Shown here piece after piece: positions 16,797-25,347 of a stretch of 64,000 nt of DNA. The notes under the pieces were generated by a model that saw only the letters and a list, made by a program, of their open reading frames with translations, did not search any database and was not told where the DNA came from. Both the position numbers and the translations under genes were made by a program. Positions within the stretch are counted from its first letter, which is position 1. Every line of letters starts with the position of its first letter. The DNA is from Asaia siamensis (GTDB taxonomy: Bacteria; Pseudomonadota; Alphaproteobacteria; Acetobacterales; Acetobacteraceae), in assembly GCF_014635085.1 (NCBI RefSeq), contig NZ_BMCH01000003.1, positions 1 to 64,000 on the forward strand. The letters are read 5' to 3'.

Positions 16797-18080
16797 TCAG
16801 ACGCCCTTGACGATCAGGCTGGCATTGGTGCCGCCAAAGCCGAAGCTGTTGGAAAGCGCAATGTTGATCTTGCGCTGCTGGGCTTCATGCGCCACGCGAT
16901 CAATCACGCTCTCACGTGCGGGATTGTCGAGATTGAGCGTCGGCGGAGCGACATTGTCACGGATCGCCAGCATCGAGAACATGGCTTCGACCGAACCCGC
17001 CGCGCCGAGCAGATGGCCCGTGGCAGACTTGGTTGAAGACATGGCGACACGTTTGGCGTCATCACCGAAGAAACGCTCAACCGCATCAAGCTCGAGGTCA
17101 TCGGCCATGGTCGAGGTGCCATGCGCGTTGACGTAATCGATATCGGCCGGGGTGATGCCCGCCGAGCGCAGGGCGGCCTTCATGGCGCGGAACGCCCCTT
17201 CATGACCCTCTGCAGGGGCCGTGATGTGATGCGCATCGCCCGAGAGCCCATAACCGATGATCTCGCCATAGATCTTCGCACCACGTGCCTTAGCGTGCTC
17301 GTATTCCTCAAGCACGACAATACCCGAGCCTTCGCCCATGACGAAGCCGTCACGGTCGCGATCCCAGGGGCGCGACGCTTTTTCGGGAGTATCATTGAAG
17401 CCGGTGGAGAGCGCACGAGCGGAGGAGAACCCTGCAATGCCCAGCGGGCAGACAGCGGCCTCGGCTCCACCTGCAATCATCACATCGGCATCGCCCAGCA
17501 TGATGAGACGCGTGGCATCGCCAATGGCATGCACACCTGTCGCACAGGCGGTCACGGCCGAGTGGTTCGGCCCCTTGAAGCCATAGCGAATCGACACATG
17601 GCCCGAAATCAGGTTGATCAGGGCGGAGGGAATGAAGAAGGGCGACAGGCGACGGGCCTTGCCGCTCGCGACTGTCAGAGAGGCATCATAGATGGTCTGA
17701 AGACCACCAATGCCCGAGCCGATCATCACGCCGGTCGCGCAACGGTCTTCCTCGGATTCCGGCTTCCAGCCTGAATCCTCGACGGCCTGAATGGCAGCCG
17801 CCATGCCGAGATGGATGAAACGATCCATCTTCTTCTGGTCCTTCGTCGGAACCCAGTCCGAGAGCGTCAGGCCGCCTTCTGCTGTCGGGCCTTCAGGCAC
17901 CTCACCCGCCACATGGGCAGGAAGATCGCTCGGGTCGAAGCAGGTGATGCGGCCAATGCCGGTCTGTCCGGCAATCAGACGCTGCCAGGTCTGGTCCACG
18001 CCCACCGCCAGTGGCGTGACAAGCCCCATACCGGTGACGACGACGCGTCTTTCTTTCATTGCCGATAGGTTTGCCATCAT
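16797..18080 (-). CDS. fabF: 3-oxoacyl-ACP synthase II
   Basis: A 427-residue KAS II condensing enzyme elongating acyl-ACP with malonyl-ACP. The catalytic Cys is in TACATGVHAIGDA, with the His residues in NAHGTSTMADD and TGHLLGAAGS. The C-terminal NSFGFGGTNAS is characteristic. The start is ambiguous: ATG 18080 has GGAG 12 bases upstream, ATG 18077 follows directly, and ATG 18059 (MKERRVVVTG) matches the usual family N-terminus but has no clear binding site. It is part of fabD-fabG-acpP-fabF. Confidence 0.93.
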   Translation of the reverse strand: MMANLSAMKERRVVVTGMGLVTPLAVGVDQTWQRLIAGQTGIGRITCFDPSDLPAHVAGEVPEGPTAEGGLTLSDWVPTKDQKKMDRFIHLGMAAAIQAVEDSGWKPESEEDRCATGVMIGSGIGGLQTIYDASLTVASGKARRLSPFFIPSALINLISGHVSIRYGFKGPNHSAVTACATGVHAIGDATRLIMLGDADVMIAGGAEAAVCPLGIAGFSSARALSTGFNDTPEKASRPWDRDRDGFVMGEGSGIVVLEEYEHAKARGAKIYGEIIGYGLSGDAHHITAPAEGHEGAFRAMKAALRSAGITPADIDYVNAHGTSTMADDLELDAVERFFGDDAKRVAMSSTKSATGHLLGAAGSVEAMFSMLAIRDNVAPPTLNLDNPARESVIDRVAHEAQQRKINIALSNSFGFGGTNASLIVKGV

Positions 18081-18228
18081 GGGCGGACGAAGCTCCAGTC
18101 ATAAAGGCCAGCTCCCGGCGGGCTGCCATGAGGGAGCGGCTGTAAATCTCGTCGTATGCTCCGGCTCCACTGAAACGGGAGCCGGAGAAAGATCAATGCA
18201 TCAGGCCGAATGGCCCAATGCAGCCGGA

Positions 18229-18468
18229 TCAGGCGGCCTTCTGCTTTTCGATGTAGTCGATGGCGTCCTTGACGGTCGCGATCTTCTCGGCTGCATCTTC
18301 AGGAATTTCGACGCTGAAGGCTTCTTCGAAAGCCATGACCAGCTCGACCGTGTCGAGGCTGTCGGCGCCGAGATCGTCGATGAAGGAAGCGTCAGGGGTT
18401 ACCTTGCTCTCTTCAACGCCGAGATGCTCAACAACGATTTTCTTAACCTTATCGGCGATTTCGCTCAT
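18229..18468 (-). CDS. acpP: Housekeeping acyl carrier protein
   Basis: A 79-residue acidic ACP. The [12 protein letters not shown] motif holds the phosphopantetheinylated Ser. I chose ATG 18468, preceded by AGGAAG; the longer open frame to 18522 has no support. It lies between fabG and fabF, the canonical alphaproteobacterial order, and carries acyl intermediates for fatty acid and lipid A synthesis. It is distinct from the sphingolipid ACP at 3626-3883. Confidence 0.95.
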   Translation of the reverse strand: MSEIADKVKKIVVEHLGVEESKVTPDASFIDDLGADSLDTVELVMAFEEAFSVEIPEDAAEKIATVKDAIDYIEKQKAA

Positions 18469-18708
18469 CTGTTCTGGCTTCCTGTGTGCCCTTATTCGGG
18501 CGGTTCGAATCTGTTTTACCATCCGTCTGGTCGCCCAGTCGGTCCCCGTCTTTACTTCAGAGACGGCCTATACTGCCAGTACCCTGAATCGCGGACCGAA
18601 GTTCGGACCCCGGCGGGCCTGGACGCCCACGCTTCGGACGAAGCAGCGGGCGCTTAGCATGGTTTACCCTCCCACGCCAAGCTTTGCGTGTCGAAGGCGC
18701 TTTTGCCC

Positions 18709-19449
18709 TCAGGGCATGGCCATCCCGCCATTGACGTTCATGGTCATGCCGGTCACCCAGCCTGCCTCTTCAGAGGCGAGATAGACGACGGCTGCAGCAA
18801 TATCCTCGGGCTTGCCCATGCGACCGAGCGGGATGGAACCCAGCAGCTTGTCACGCTGCGCATCCGGCAGCACGGCTGTCATGGCAGTCTCGACAAAGCC
18901 AGGCGCGATCACGTTGACCGTGACGCCGCGCGAGCCGACTTCCTGAGCCAGCGACTTGGTCATACCGATCATGCCGGCTTTGGCTGCGGAATAATTGGCC
19001 TGCCCGCCATTGCCCGTCACACCGACAATCGAGGCGATATTGATGATGCGGCCGCCGCGACGACGCAGCATGCCCTTGAGAGCGGCACGACACAGACGGA
19101 AGGGCGATTCCAGATCAACCGTCATGACCTGTGACCAGTCTTCATCCTTCATGCGAATGATGAGGCCATCGCGCGTGAGCCCGGCATTATTGACGAGAAT
19201 ATCGAGCGGCTTGCCAAGCAGGGCCTCAGCCTTGCCCACGAGCGCATCGGCTTCCTCACCGCTTGAGAGATTGGCGGCGCAGACATGCACGCGCTCGCCA
19301 AGGCTCGCCGCCACTTCAGCCAGAGCCGGTTCACGCGTGCCGGAAAGCACGAGCTCGGCACCCTGGGCATGAAGGGCGCGTGCGATGGCAGCGCCCAGAC
19401 CGCCCGAAGCGCCCGTCACGAGCGCCGTCTTGCCTTGCAGATTGAACAT
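18709..19449 (-). CDS. fabG: 3-oxoacyl-ACP reductase
   Basis: A 246-residue short-chain dehydrogenase: NADPH-dependent reduction of 3-ketoacyl-ACP. TGASGGLGAAIA near residue 14 is the cofactor loop, NNAGLTRD is the structural motif, and NIASIVG plus YSAAKAG supply the Ser-Tyr-Lys catalytic residues. GGAG lies 9 bases before ATG 19449. It sits 19 bases after fabD and upstream of acpP. Confidence 0.94.
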   Translation of the reverse strand: MFNLQGKTALVTGASGGLGAAIARALHAQGAELVLSGTREPALAEVAASLGERVHVCAANLSSGEEADALVGKAEALLGKPLDILVNNAGLTRDGLIIRMKDEDWSQVMTVDLESPFRLCRAALKGMLRRRGGRIINIASIVGVTGNGGQANYSAAKAGMIGMTKSLAQEVGSRGVTVNVIAPGFVETAMTAVLPDAQRDKLLGSIPLGRMGKPEDIAAAVVYLASEEAGWVTGMTMNVNGGMAMP

Positions 19450-19468
19450 TGTCGTTTTCTCCAGGTTT

Positions 19469-20440
19469 TCAGAGGTCGCGAAGCAGCGCCTCGATTTCTT
19501 CCGGGGTACCCGCGTTGCGCGCCGTCATGTCAGGCACGATGCGACGCACCAGGCCTGTCAGCACCTTGCCCGCACCCAGTTCGATCTGTGATGTCACACC
19601 CATGGCCGCCATCGCCAGTACGCTCTCGCGCCAGCGCACCGAACCGGTCACCTGCTGCACCAGCAGATCGGCAATGCGGGTTGCGTCCGTATTCTTGCCT
19701 GCCGTGACGTTTGTGATGACGGGGATAGCCGGCACCTTGATCTCGGCGCGTTCCAGAGCCTCTGCCATCCTCTCGGCTGCCGATGCCATCAGCGACGAAT
19801 GAAAAGGCGCAGAGACGGGCAGCAGCACAGCGCGCTTCACACCCTTGGTCTTGGCGAGCGCAATGGCACGCTCAACGGCTGCGAGACGACCCGAGATTAC
19901 AATCTGCCCGCCGCCATTGTCATTGGCGAGTTCAAGCGTCTCATGAACGAGATCGCCACCCTCGCTTTCGAGACGCGCGGCTTCACGGCAGATTTCATGG
20001 GCCAGTTCAGTCTCGACACCGAGCAGGGCCGCCATGCCGCCCTCGCCTGCGGGAACGGCCTCCTGCATAGCCAGACCGCGCAGACGCAGCAGGCGTGCCG
20101 TCTGGGCAATGCCCAGCGCGCCCGAAGCCGCCAGAGCGGAATACTCGCCAAGCGAGTGACCAGCCACAACCGTAGCCTTGTCAGAAAGGGCAAAACCGCC
20201 TTCGGTTTCGAGCACACGCACCGTCGCAAGCGAGACGGCCATCAAGGCGGGCTGCGCGTTTTCGGTGCGCGTCAGCTCGCCGGCATCACCCGTGAAAATG
20301 AGCTTCGACAGATGCTCATCGAGCGCATCATCGACTTCCTGAAATACTTCGCGCGCAGCAGGGAACGCTTCGTAAAGCCCCTGCCCCATTCCGACAGACT
20401 GGCTGCCCTGGCCCGGAAACACGAATGCATGCACTGACAT
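19469..20440 (-). CDS. fabD: Malonyl-CoA:ACP transacylase
   Basis: A 323-residue alpha/beta hydrolase-like acyltransferase. FPGQGSQSVGMG lies at the N-terminus, VVAGHSLGEYSALAA holds the catalytic Ser, and PVSAPFHSSLM contains the catalytic His. It transfers malonyl from CoA to ACP to start the fatty acid cycle. It is the first gene of fabD-fabG-acpP-fabF-mltG on the minus strand. Confidence 0.94.
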   Translation of the reverse strand: MSVHAFVFPGQGSQSVGMGQGLYEAFPAAREVFQEVDDALDEHLSKLIFTGDAGELTRTENAQPALMAVSLATVRVLETEGGFALSDKATVVAGHSLGEYSALAASGALGIAQTARLLRLRGLAMQEAVPAGEGGMAALLGVETELAHEICREAARLESEGGDLVHETLELANDNGGGQIVISGRLAAVERAIALAKTKGVKRAVLLPVSAPFHSSLMASAAERMAEALERAEIKVPAIPVITNVTAGKNTDATRIADLLVQQVTGSVRWRESVLAMAAMGVTSQIELGAGKVLTGLVRRIVPDMTARNAGTPEEIEALLRDL

Positions 20441-20514
20441 CAGTTCTTTCTCACCCTAAGCTTTGAGCAATTCCGGGTGGGTGATGGCGGAGGCCATGCA
20501 TCGCTGTCAAATTG

Positions 20515-21276
20515 TTACTTTCGCTCAAGGGCACCATGCAGCGGAAAAGGCAGATCGAGGACGATGCGGGCCAAGGGCTTGCTCGCCTGAAAAACCGCAT
20601 CACGTGGATAATCCTGCGGCCGGAAAACAAAGCGATAGGGCGTGCCCCCCTGATTGACGACCAGCGGGTGCATCGTGCCGTTCTCGACCACCTCGAACCG
20701 GCTGTTCGGGGCAATCTCGACGGTCAGCTTGTGCGTGTCAGGCAAAAGCAGGGCTATCAGAAAACCGCCTTCATCTTCGATGCATCGGTCAAGCTGGTTC
20801 AGCCAGTGCTTCGCCTCGCCCTGAGTAAAGCGCGTGGGATCTGCAGGCGTGACGGTAAAGAAAAACCCCACGCTCACCGTCTCTCCCGGGCGCAGCCTTG
20901 CGTAAAGCGGGGGATTTGCGTCCCATAATCCTGCGTCACGTGGGAAGACGATCTCGTTTCCGGGCTCGGGAATCAGCCTGATCATTTCATCGCCATTGCG
21001 CAGCATCAGACCTGAGCCATAGCCGGGACGATCCCCCGGCTGGATCGTCGCCTTGAGATGCAAGGTGAGACCGCTTCTGTCGGCAGCAGGATAGGAATCA
21101 AAGCGCCGGAAAACACGCTCAAGCCGCTGATAGCGTTTCGAGAGAACCACAAAGGGCTGACCGGTAACCTCAATGGTCTCGTCAGAGGCATGGTTTGGCG
21201 GCTGCGCCTGTGCCCTTGCCAATCCGACGGCGGAAACGAAAGCGATGACCGCTGCCAGCAGAACTCTGTTTTTCAT
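20515..21276 (-). CDS. Exported protein of unknown function
   Basis: A 253-residue protein with a clear signal peptide (hydrophobic residues 5-20, probable cleavage after ARAQA). The mature part is rich in beta-type sequence with several GE/PG turns; I recognise no family. ATG 21276 is chosen because it shares a base with the stop of the upstream methyltransferase (TGATG) and begins the signal sequence. The two genes are therefore probably co-expressed. Its role is unknown. Confidence 0.7.
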   Translation of the reverse strand: MKNRVLLAAVIAFVSAVGLARAQAQPPNHASDETIEVTGQPFVVLSKRYQRLERVFRRFDSYPAADRSGLTLHLKATIQPGDRPGYGSGLMLRNGDEMIRLIPEPGNEIVFPRDAGLWDANPPLYARLRPGETVSVGFFFTVTPADPTRFTQGEAKHWLNQLDRCIEDEGGFLIALLLPDTHKLTVEIAPNSRFEVVENGTMHPLVVNQGGTPYRFVFRPQDYPRDAVFQASKPLARIVLDLPFPLHGALERK

Positions 21277-22154
21277 CACGCGACCTTCTGCAACACAATG
21301 AAGACCTGGGGCACACGGGTCGGATCGTCCAGAAACTCGATCACCCTGAACAGCTGCCCCCATTTCTGGACAATATACGCGCGCGGGATGATTGCCTCGC
21401 CATAATGCGCCCCCGGATGCGGACGCCTGACAGACGAGGCATGCAGGAAGCGCCCGGCATCATAGCGGGCATTGGCACGCGCTTCATCCGTGAAACTGTC
21501 GGCGCAGGCCTCATGCCATCCATGCTCAAGCCTTATCCCGGAGGCACGGCGCAAACGCTGTTCGGCACAAAAAGCGATAAACCGCCTGCTCTGGGTCGTG
21601 ATGACCGCAAGCCCGCCCGGACGCAGAAGACGGTGAAACTCGTTGATCCATAACCCAGCGATGAATTCATCCAGATGGGAGAATACCGAAAACGAGACAA
21701 TGAGATCGAAGGTGCCCGCACCGATCAGGGTCGGCGGTGCCAGTCTGGTATCAAGGAAACACAGCGCCGGGTTGCAACGACGCGCCTCCATCAGAAACCG
21801 CGATGTCGAATCGATTCCGAAAAGATTTTCCGGGCGGATGTCCTTCATGAAGAGACGCAGGATACGCCCCCAGCCACAGCCGAAATCGAGCACTCTCGTT
21901 TCCGCAGAGAGCGGTCTGCCGACATAGCGGCAATAAGCCTTGATCTCCCGAAAGAACATGGAGGCCTCGTGAAGCGACACCTCGCCCGAATGTCCGTGAA
22001 TTTCACTTTGAAGCGACGGAGCGGGAAAATCGGGCATTCTCACGCCCTCGATTTCGGGAAGCTGGAGTGAAGCGACCAGTATCTGCAGCCAGGCCTCATC
22101 GCTGCAATGCCTGAATTTTTCGTAAAGATCTGACGCTTCTGGATAAGAAGACAT
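21276..22154 (-). CDS. Class I SAM-dependent methyltransferase
   Basis: A 292-residue protein. VLDFGCGWGRILR is the SAM-binding motif I near residue 90, FGIDST is motif II, FDLIVSFSVFSHL is motif post-II/III, and LRPGGLAVITTQS is the post-III strand. An N-terminal 80-residue helical extension precedes the Rossmann core. The acceptor is not predictable. It is coupled to the downstream exported protein by a one-base overlap. An AT-rich leader lies upstream (22155-22260). Confidence 0.8.
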   Translation of the reverse strand: MSSYPEASDLYEKFRHCSDEAWLQILVASLQLPEIEGVRMPDFPAPSLQSEIHGHSGEVSLHEASMFFREIKAYCRYVGRPLSAETRVLDFGCGWGRILRLFMKDIRPENLFGIDSTSRFLMEARRCNPALCFLDTRLAPPTLIGAGTFDLIVSFSVFSHLDEFIAGLWINEFHRLLRPGGLAVITTQSRRFIAFCAEQRLRRASGIRLEHGWHEACADSFTDEARANARYDAGRFLHASSVRRPHPGAHYGEAIIPRAYIVQKWGQLFRVIEFLDDPTRVPQVFIVLQKVA

Positions 22155-22358
22155 GCGCTGCCTGCAAAAAATAGCGAATTCATGTCTATAATATAGATTA
22201 ACGATTTATGAAAACATCATCGCCCACAGATCGTATTTACAAGAATAAAAGTGCCGGACGATCTCTTTTCCGTTCAAACCTGCAACTCTGTTCAGGGCAT
22301 GGGACAGAAAACCACCTTGCATTGCCTCCACCCGCCAAGCGCGAAGAGTGCCCCATAT

Positions 22359-22390
22359 GCCGCCTTGCCGCAGAAAAGCGACAAGGCGGC
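22359..22390. other. Strong hairpin downstream of the OpuAC-like gene
   Basis: GCCGCCTTGCCGC (from 22359) and GCGACAAGGCGGC (to 22390) pair around AGAAAA with one mismatch. On the plus strand it is followed by AAAAAA. On the minus strand the T-run precedes it, so it is not a standard terminator for the gene ending at 22400. It may instead stabilise the 3' end. Confidence 0.4.
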
Positions 22391-22399
22391 AAAAAAGCC

Positions 22400-23119
22400 T
22401 TATCGCGCCACCAGACGCCCGCGCTGCCATGCCTCGGCTGCCTCTTCAGGGTCCATATTATCGACCTGAATGGCATATTCGAGAGCGCTCATCACCTTGT
22501 TGCCCAACGTCATCTCGGACAATTCATCGAGCATATCCTGATCGGCACAGGCAGCGACAGACTCACGCACAAGCAGCGCCGCTTCCATCTCTTCCGAAAA
22601 ACGCGGATCGCTCACCGGCTGGAATGCCTCGTCGTGAAAAAGCGCATGGGGTTGCGCCAGGAACACGACAAATTTCCTGCCAGCTTCGCGCGCGCCCTGC
22701 ACCGTGCCGAAAAGGACCTCATCTTCACAAATTGTCGGCGTCAGACCCGACAGGTTGGGCGCCTGAGCCAGAACCTGCTGCAATTTCTCCGCATCAGAGC
22801 GGGCAACGAACAGGGCTTCCAGCGTGTCGCCAGACAGCTCGGCCGCTGACGACACAGCCTCATAGCTGCCCCAGCAATAATAGGGGCGATAGATTGTGCC
22901 CAGAACGCGCATGCCATGCTGGACCAGATCTGCATCACGCGGCAGCCAGGCCGAAACAAGCAGATCGATCGCGCCTTCATCAAGCAGACCAGGCAGCTCC
23001 CCCGGATCGGCATCGACGAACTCGACCTCGGCCTCATGGGCATCGAGAACGCGTGCGACCGCGCTCGCACAGCCAGCGTGCAGGGCATTACGCAGATAGC
23101 CCAGAGAGATCGTGGTCAT
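22400..23119 (-). CDS. OpuAC-like substrate-binding-domain protein without a signal peptide
   Basis: A 239-residue protein resembling the glycine-betaine/choline-binding domain (OpuAC/ProX type). ISLGYLRN begins the first strand, followed by EFVDADPGELPGLLDEGAIDLLVSAWLP and YRPYYCWGSYEAV. No signal peptide or lipobox precedes the domain: ATG 23119 with AAGGA upstream starts directly at the first strand. No permease or ATPase gene adjoins. It could be a cytosolic ligand sensor or scavenger rather than a transporter component. Family assignment is moderate. Confidence 0.6.
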   Translation of the reverse strand: MTTISLGYLRNALHAGCASAVARVLDAHEAEVEFVDADPGELPGLLDEGAIDLLVSAWLPRDADLVQHGMRVLGTIYRPYYCWGSYEAVSSAAELSGDTLEALFVARSDAEKLQQVLAQAPNLSGLTPTICEDEVLFGTVQGAREAGRKFVVFLAQPHALFHDEAFQPVSDPRFSEEMEAALLVRESVAACADQDMLDELSEMTLGNKVMSALEYAIQVDNMDPEEAAEAWQRGRLVAR

Positions 23120-23263
23120 GGCGTATCCTTCAGCAAACGAATATCAGGCGAATTGCCTGTGTTCGATCACTTCAGGGCAGGAATGGCAAGAGGATAGTCC
23201 GGGTTTGACGCTTTTGGAGCCTCTTCCGGCCATCAACATTTTCATCCCCTGCCCTCATCTCCC

Positions 23264-25168
23264 TCAATTGCTCTGCGCCTGACGCAACGGAAGGGTAAAG
23301 AGCGCATCGCACCCCGTCTCGGGATAGGCTACGGCTGCCGAGCCCTGATGACCGAACCCGGCCTGAAGCAGCCTCGACCCGAACCCTTTCGATTGAGGGG
23401 CCGCAACAGGTGGTCCCCCTTCCTCCCGCCAATGCAGGGAGAGGTTTCGACGCGCCTCTTCGTTCACGACCGACCAGACGAGGCTCACCCGCCCCGCCTC
23501 GGCGCTGAGTGCCCCGTATTTGGCTGCGTTGGTCCCGAGCTCATGCAGCATCAGACCAAGCGTGGTCGCTGTATTGGGCCCGAGCGAGACCGGGGGGCCC
23601 GCCAGATGAAAGCGTTCAATCGGCGCGATGCGGGCCAGCACCTCACGAGCAAGCGTTTCAAGATCACCGCTGCGCCATGCCTGACGCATCAGCAGGTCAT
23701 GCGCCGACCCCAGGGCCACGAGGCGCTTTTCAAAGGCCTTTACCGCATCGCGATTATCGACCCCGCGCAGACTCTGATTGGCCAGAGCCTGAACCAGAGC
23801 CAGCGTGTTCTTGAGACGGTGGGCAAGCTCCTGATGCATTGTCTGCTGGTGGGCGCGTGCTTCAAGAGACGCCGCTGCCACCTGGGCACGGTCAGAGACG
23901 GCCCTCAGAAAGGCAAGCTCCTGATCGGTCCAGTCGCGCGGCGTGCAGCACTGGATATAGAGACAATGCGTCAGATGCCCCTGGCTCAGAACCGGCATCA
24001 GAAGCTGCGACCTGATCTGGTCTTTGTAGCCATGCTCGGGGACAAGGCAGGGCAGCCAGACATTCTCATGCGCATCGCGCACCGAGAACAACACCCCCTG
24101 CTCGAGCATATTAAGGGCAACGCTGTAATCGGACCGGTCGTATGTCCCAGCCGCGCTTGGCAAACCGGCACTGTGCCAGTCCTGCACGATGCGAAAATGG
24201 GTCTCGTCACTGGCCTCGAACAGGGCCCAGCCCGCCCGATCGGCACCGAGCGCATCGGCCAACGCTGAAGCCGCCGCGTGATAGGCTTCCGCGGGCGTGT
24301 CCACCTTGCGCAAGGCATCACCAAGAATGACCATTGCCGAAAGCCGGTTGGTTGCCACCCTGTCTCGCGTGATATCCTCGAGCGTACCGATGAGGCGCCA
24401 GGGTGTTCCTCTTTCATCGGCCTCGATCTCTGCCCTGCGCCTTACCCAGCTTCTGGTCTGGTCTGTCAGGTTCTCAATCGCAAAATCCGTCTCCGGAAAC
24501 TGGATTTCGTCGCTGATACCCTCTGCAAAATGCAGCAGATCGGTATCCGGCACCGGCATGCAGTTCTGGAACACTTCTATCGGGCATTGCGTGCCGGTCG
24601 GCACACCGGTCAGGCGCATCAACTCGGCAGAAAGCGAAATGAGATTGCTCCCGAACCTGATCTCGAACGTGCCGATCCCGGGGAGATCCTCAATCGAGGG
24701 CAGCGCCGACGGCGTTTCGGCCCGTCGCGAGCGCCCTCCCCTCGGGGCTGGAGCCGTGACTGGGCTTTCCTCCGGACTGTCATCATCCGGTCTGGACAGG
24801 ACGAGCGCAATCTGCCGCTTCAGGGCGTCCATTCCTTCCCGGAACGAGATGGAATCAGGGTCCAGAAACCCATGTGTCAGGAAACAGAGCGTCCCTGCTT
24901 CCTGCTCCCGGACGAGCGGAACAGGGACGCGTATCTGAAACACGTAACGCCAGGGGGCCTGCGCCAGCTCGTTCAGCGGTGGCAGCAATTCCTGAACCAG
25001 GGGCTGCTGCGGTGCCTTTAGCGGCACTGAAAGACGTGTAGGGAGCGGGCCATAACTGGCCGCCACACTCTGCCGACCGCGATCGGGGAGAGTCACATAG
25101 GCGGCAGGGGCCCGCACCAGAGCGGCCGCGACCGTCAAAAGGTCGTGGAGATCGTGCTGGCGCCTCAT
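23264..25168 (-). CDS. HWE-family sensor histidine kinase with GAF domains
   Basis: A 634-residue soluble kinase with no membrane segments. A GAF-like region spans about 1-135, a PAS-like region with PAC-type end about 165-260, and a second GAF about 280-435 (ALADALGADRAGWALFE). The phospho-acceptor is HRLKNTLALVQALANQSLRG near residue 455. The ATPase domain has LMLHELGTNAAKYGALS near 550 and the HWREEGGPPV motif that names the family. No response regulator adjoins. HWE/HisKA_2 kinases in alphaproteobacteria often sense light or feed the general stress response; here the signal is unknown. Confidence 0.85.
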   Translation of the reverse strand: MRRQHDLHDLLTVAAALVRAPAAYVTLPDRGRQSVAASYGPLPTRLSVPLKAPQQPLVQELLPPLNELAQAPWRYVFQIRVPVPLVREQEAGTLCFLTHGFLDPDSISFREGMDALKRQIALVLSRPDDDSPEESPVTAPAPRGGRSRRAETPSALPSIEDLPGIGTFEIRFGSNLISLSAELMRLTGVPTGTQCPIEVFQNCMPVPDTDLLHFAEGISDEIQFPETDFAIENLTDQTRSWVRRRAEIEADERGTPWRLIGTLEDITRDRVATNRLSAMVILGDALRKVDTPAEAYHAAASALADALGADRAGWALFEASDETHFRIVQDWHSAGLPSAAGTYDRSDYSVALNMLEQGVLFSVRDAHENVWLPCLVPEHGYKDQIRSQLLMPVLSQGHLTHCLYIQCCTPRDWTDQELAFLRAVSDRAQVAAASLEARAHQQTMHQELAHRLKNTLALVQALANQSLRGVDNRDAVKAFEKRLVALGSAHDLLMRQAWRSGDLETLAREVLARIAPIERFHLAGPPVSLGPNTATTLGLMLHELGTNAAKYGALSAEAGRVSLVWSVVNEEARRNLSLHWREEGGPPVAAPQSKGFGSRLLQAGFGHQGSAAVAYPETGCDALFTLPLRQAQSN

Positions 25169-25347
25169 GAGGCGCCAGGCTTGCAGAAGGTGAACGGATC
25201 GGTCGTCTCTTCTGTCGGAGACTGTTCCCTCGCCGTTCCTTGAACGTACATGAAGTTTATTGCACCTTTCGGGCCGTTCGCGGCTGCGTCATGGCGACGC
25301 AGACCAAAAAACGGCATCAGGGATATTTAACGAACAACGCGAAAAAA

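Noticed and set aside
22206-22430. 74-codon minus-strand frame before the methyltransferase
   Set aside because: It overlaps the 3' end of the OpuAC-like gene and a strong hairpin, and has no recognisable protein features.
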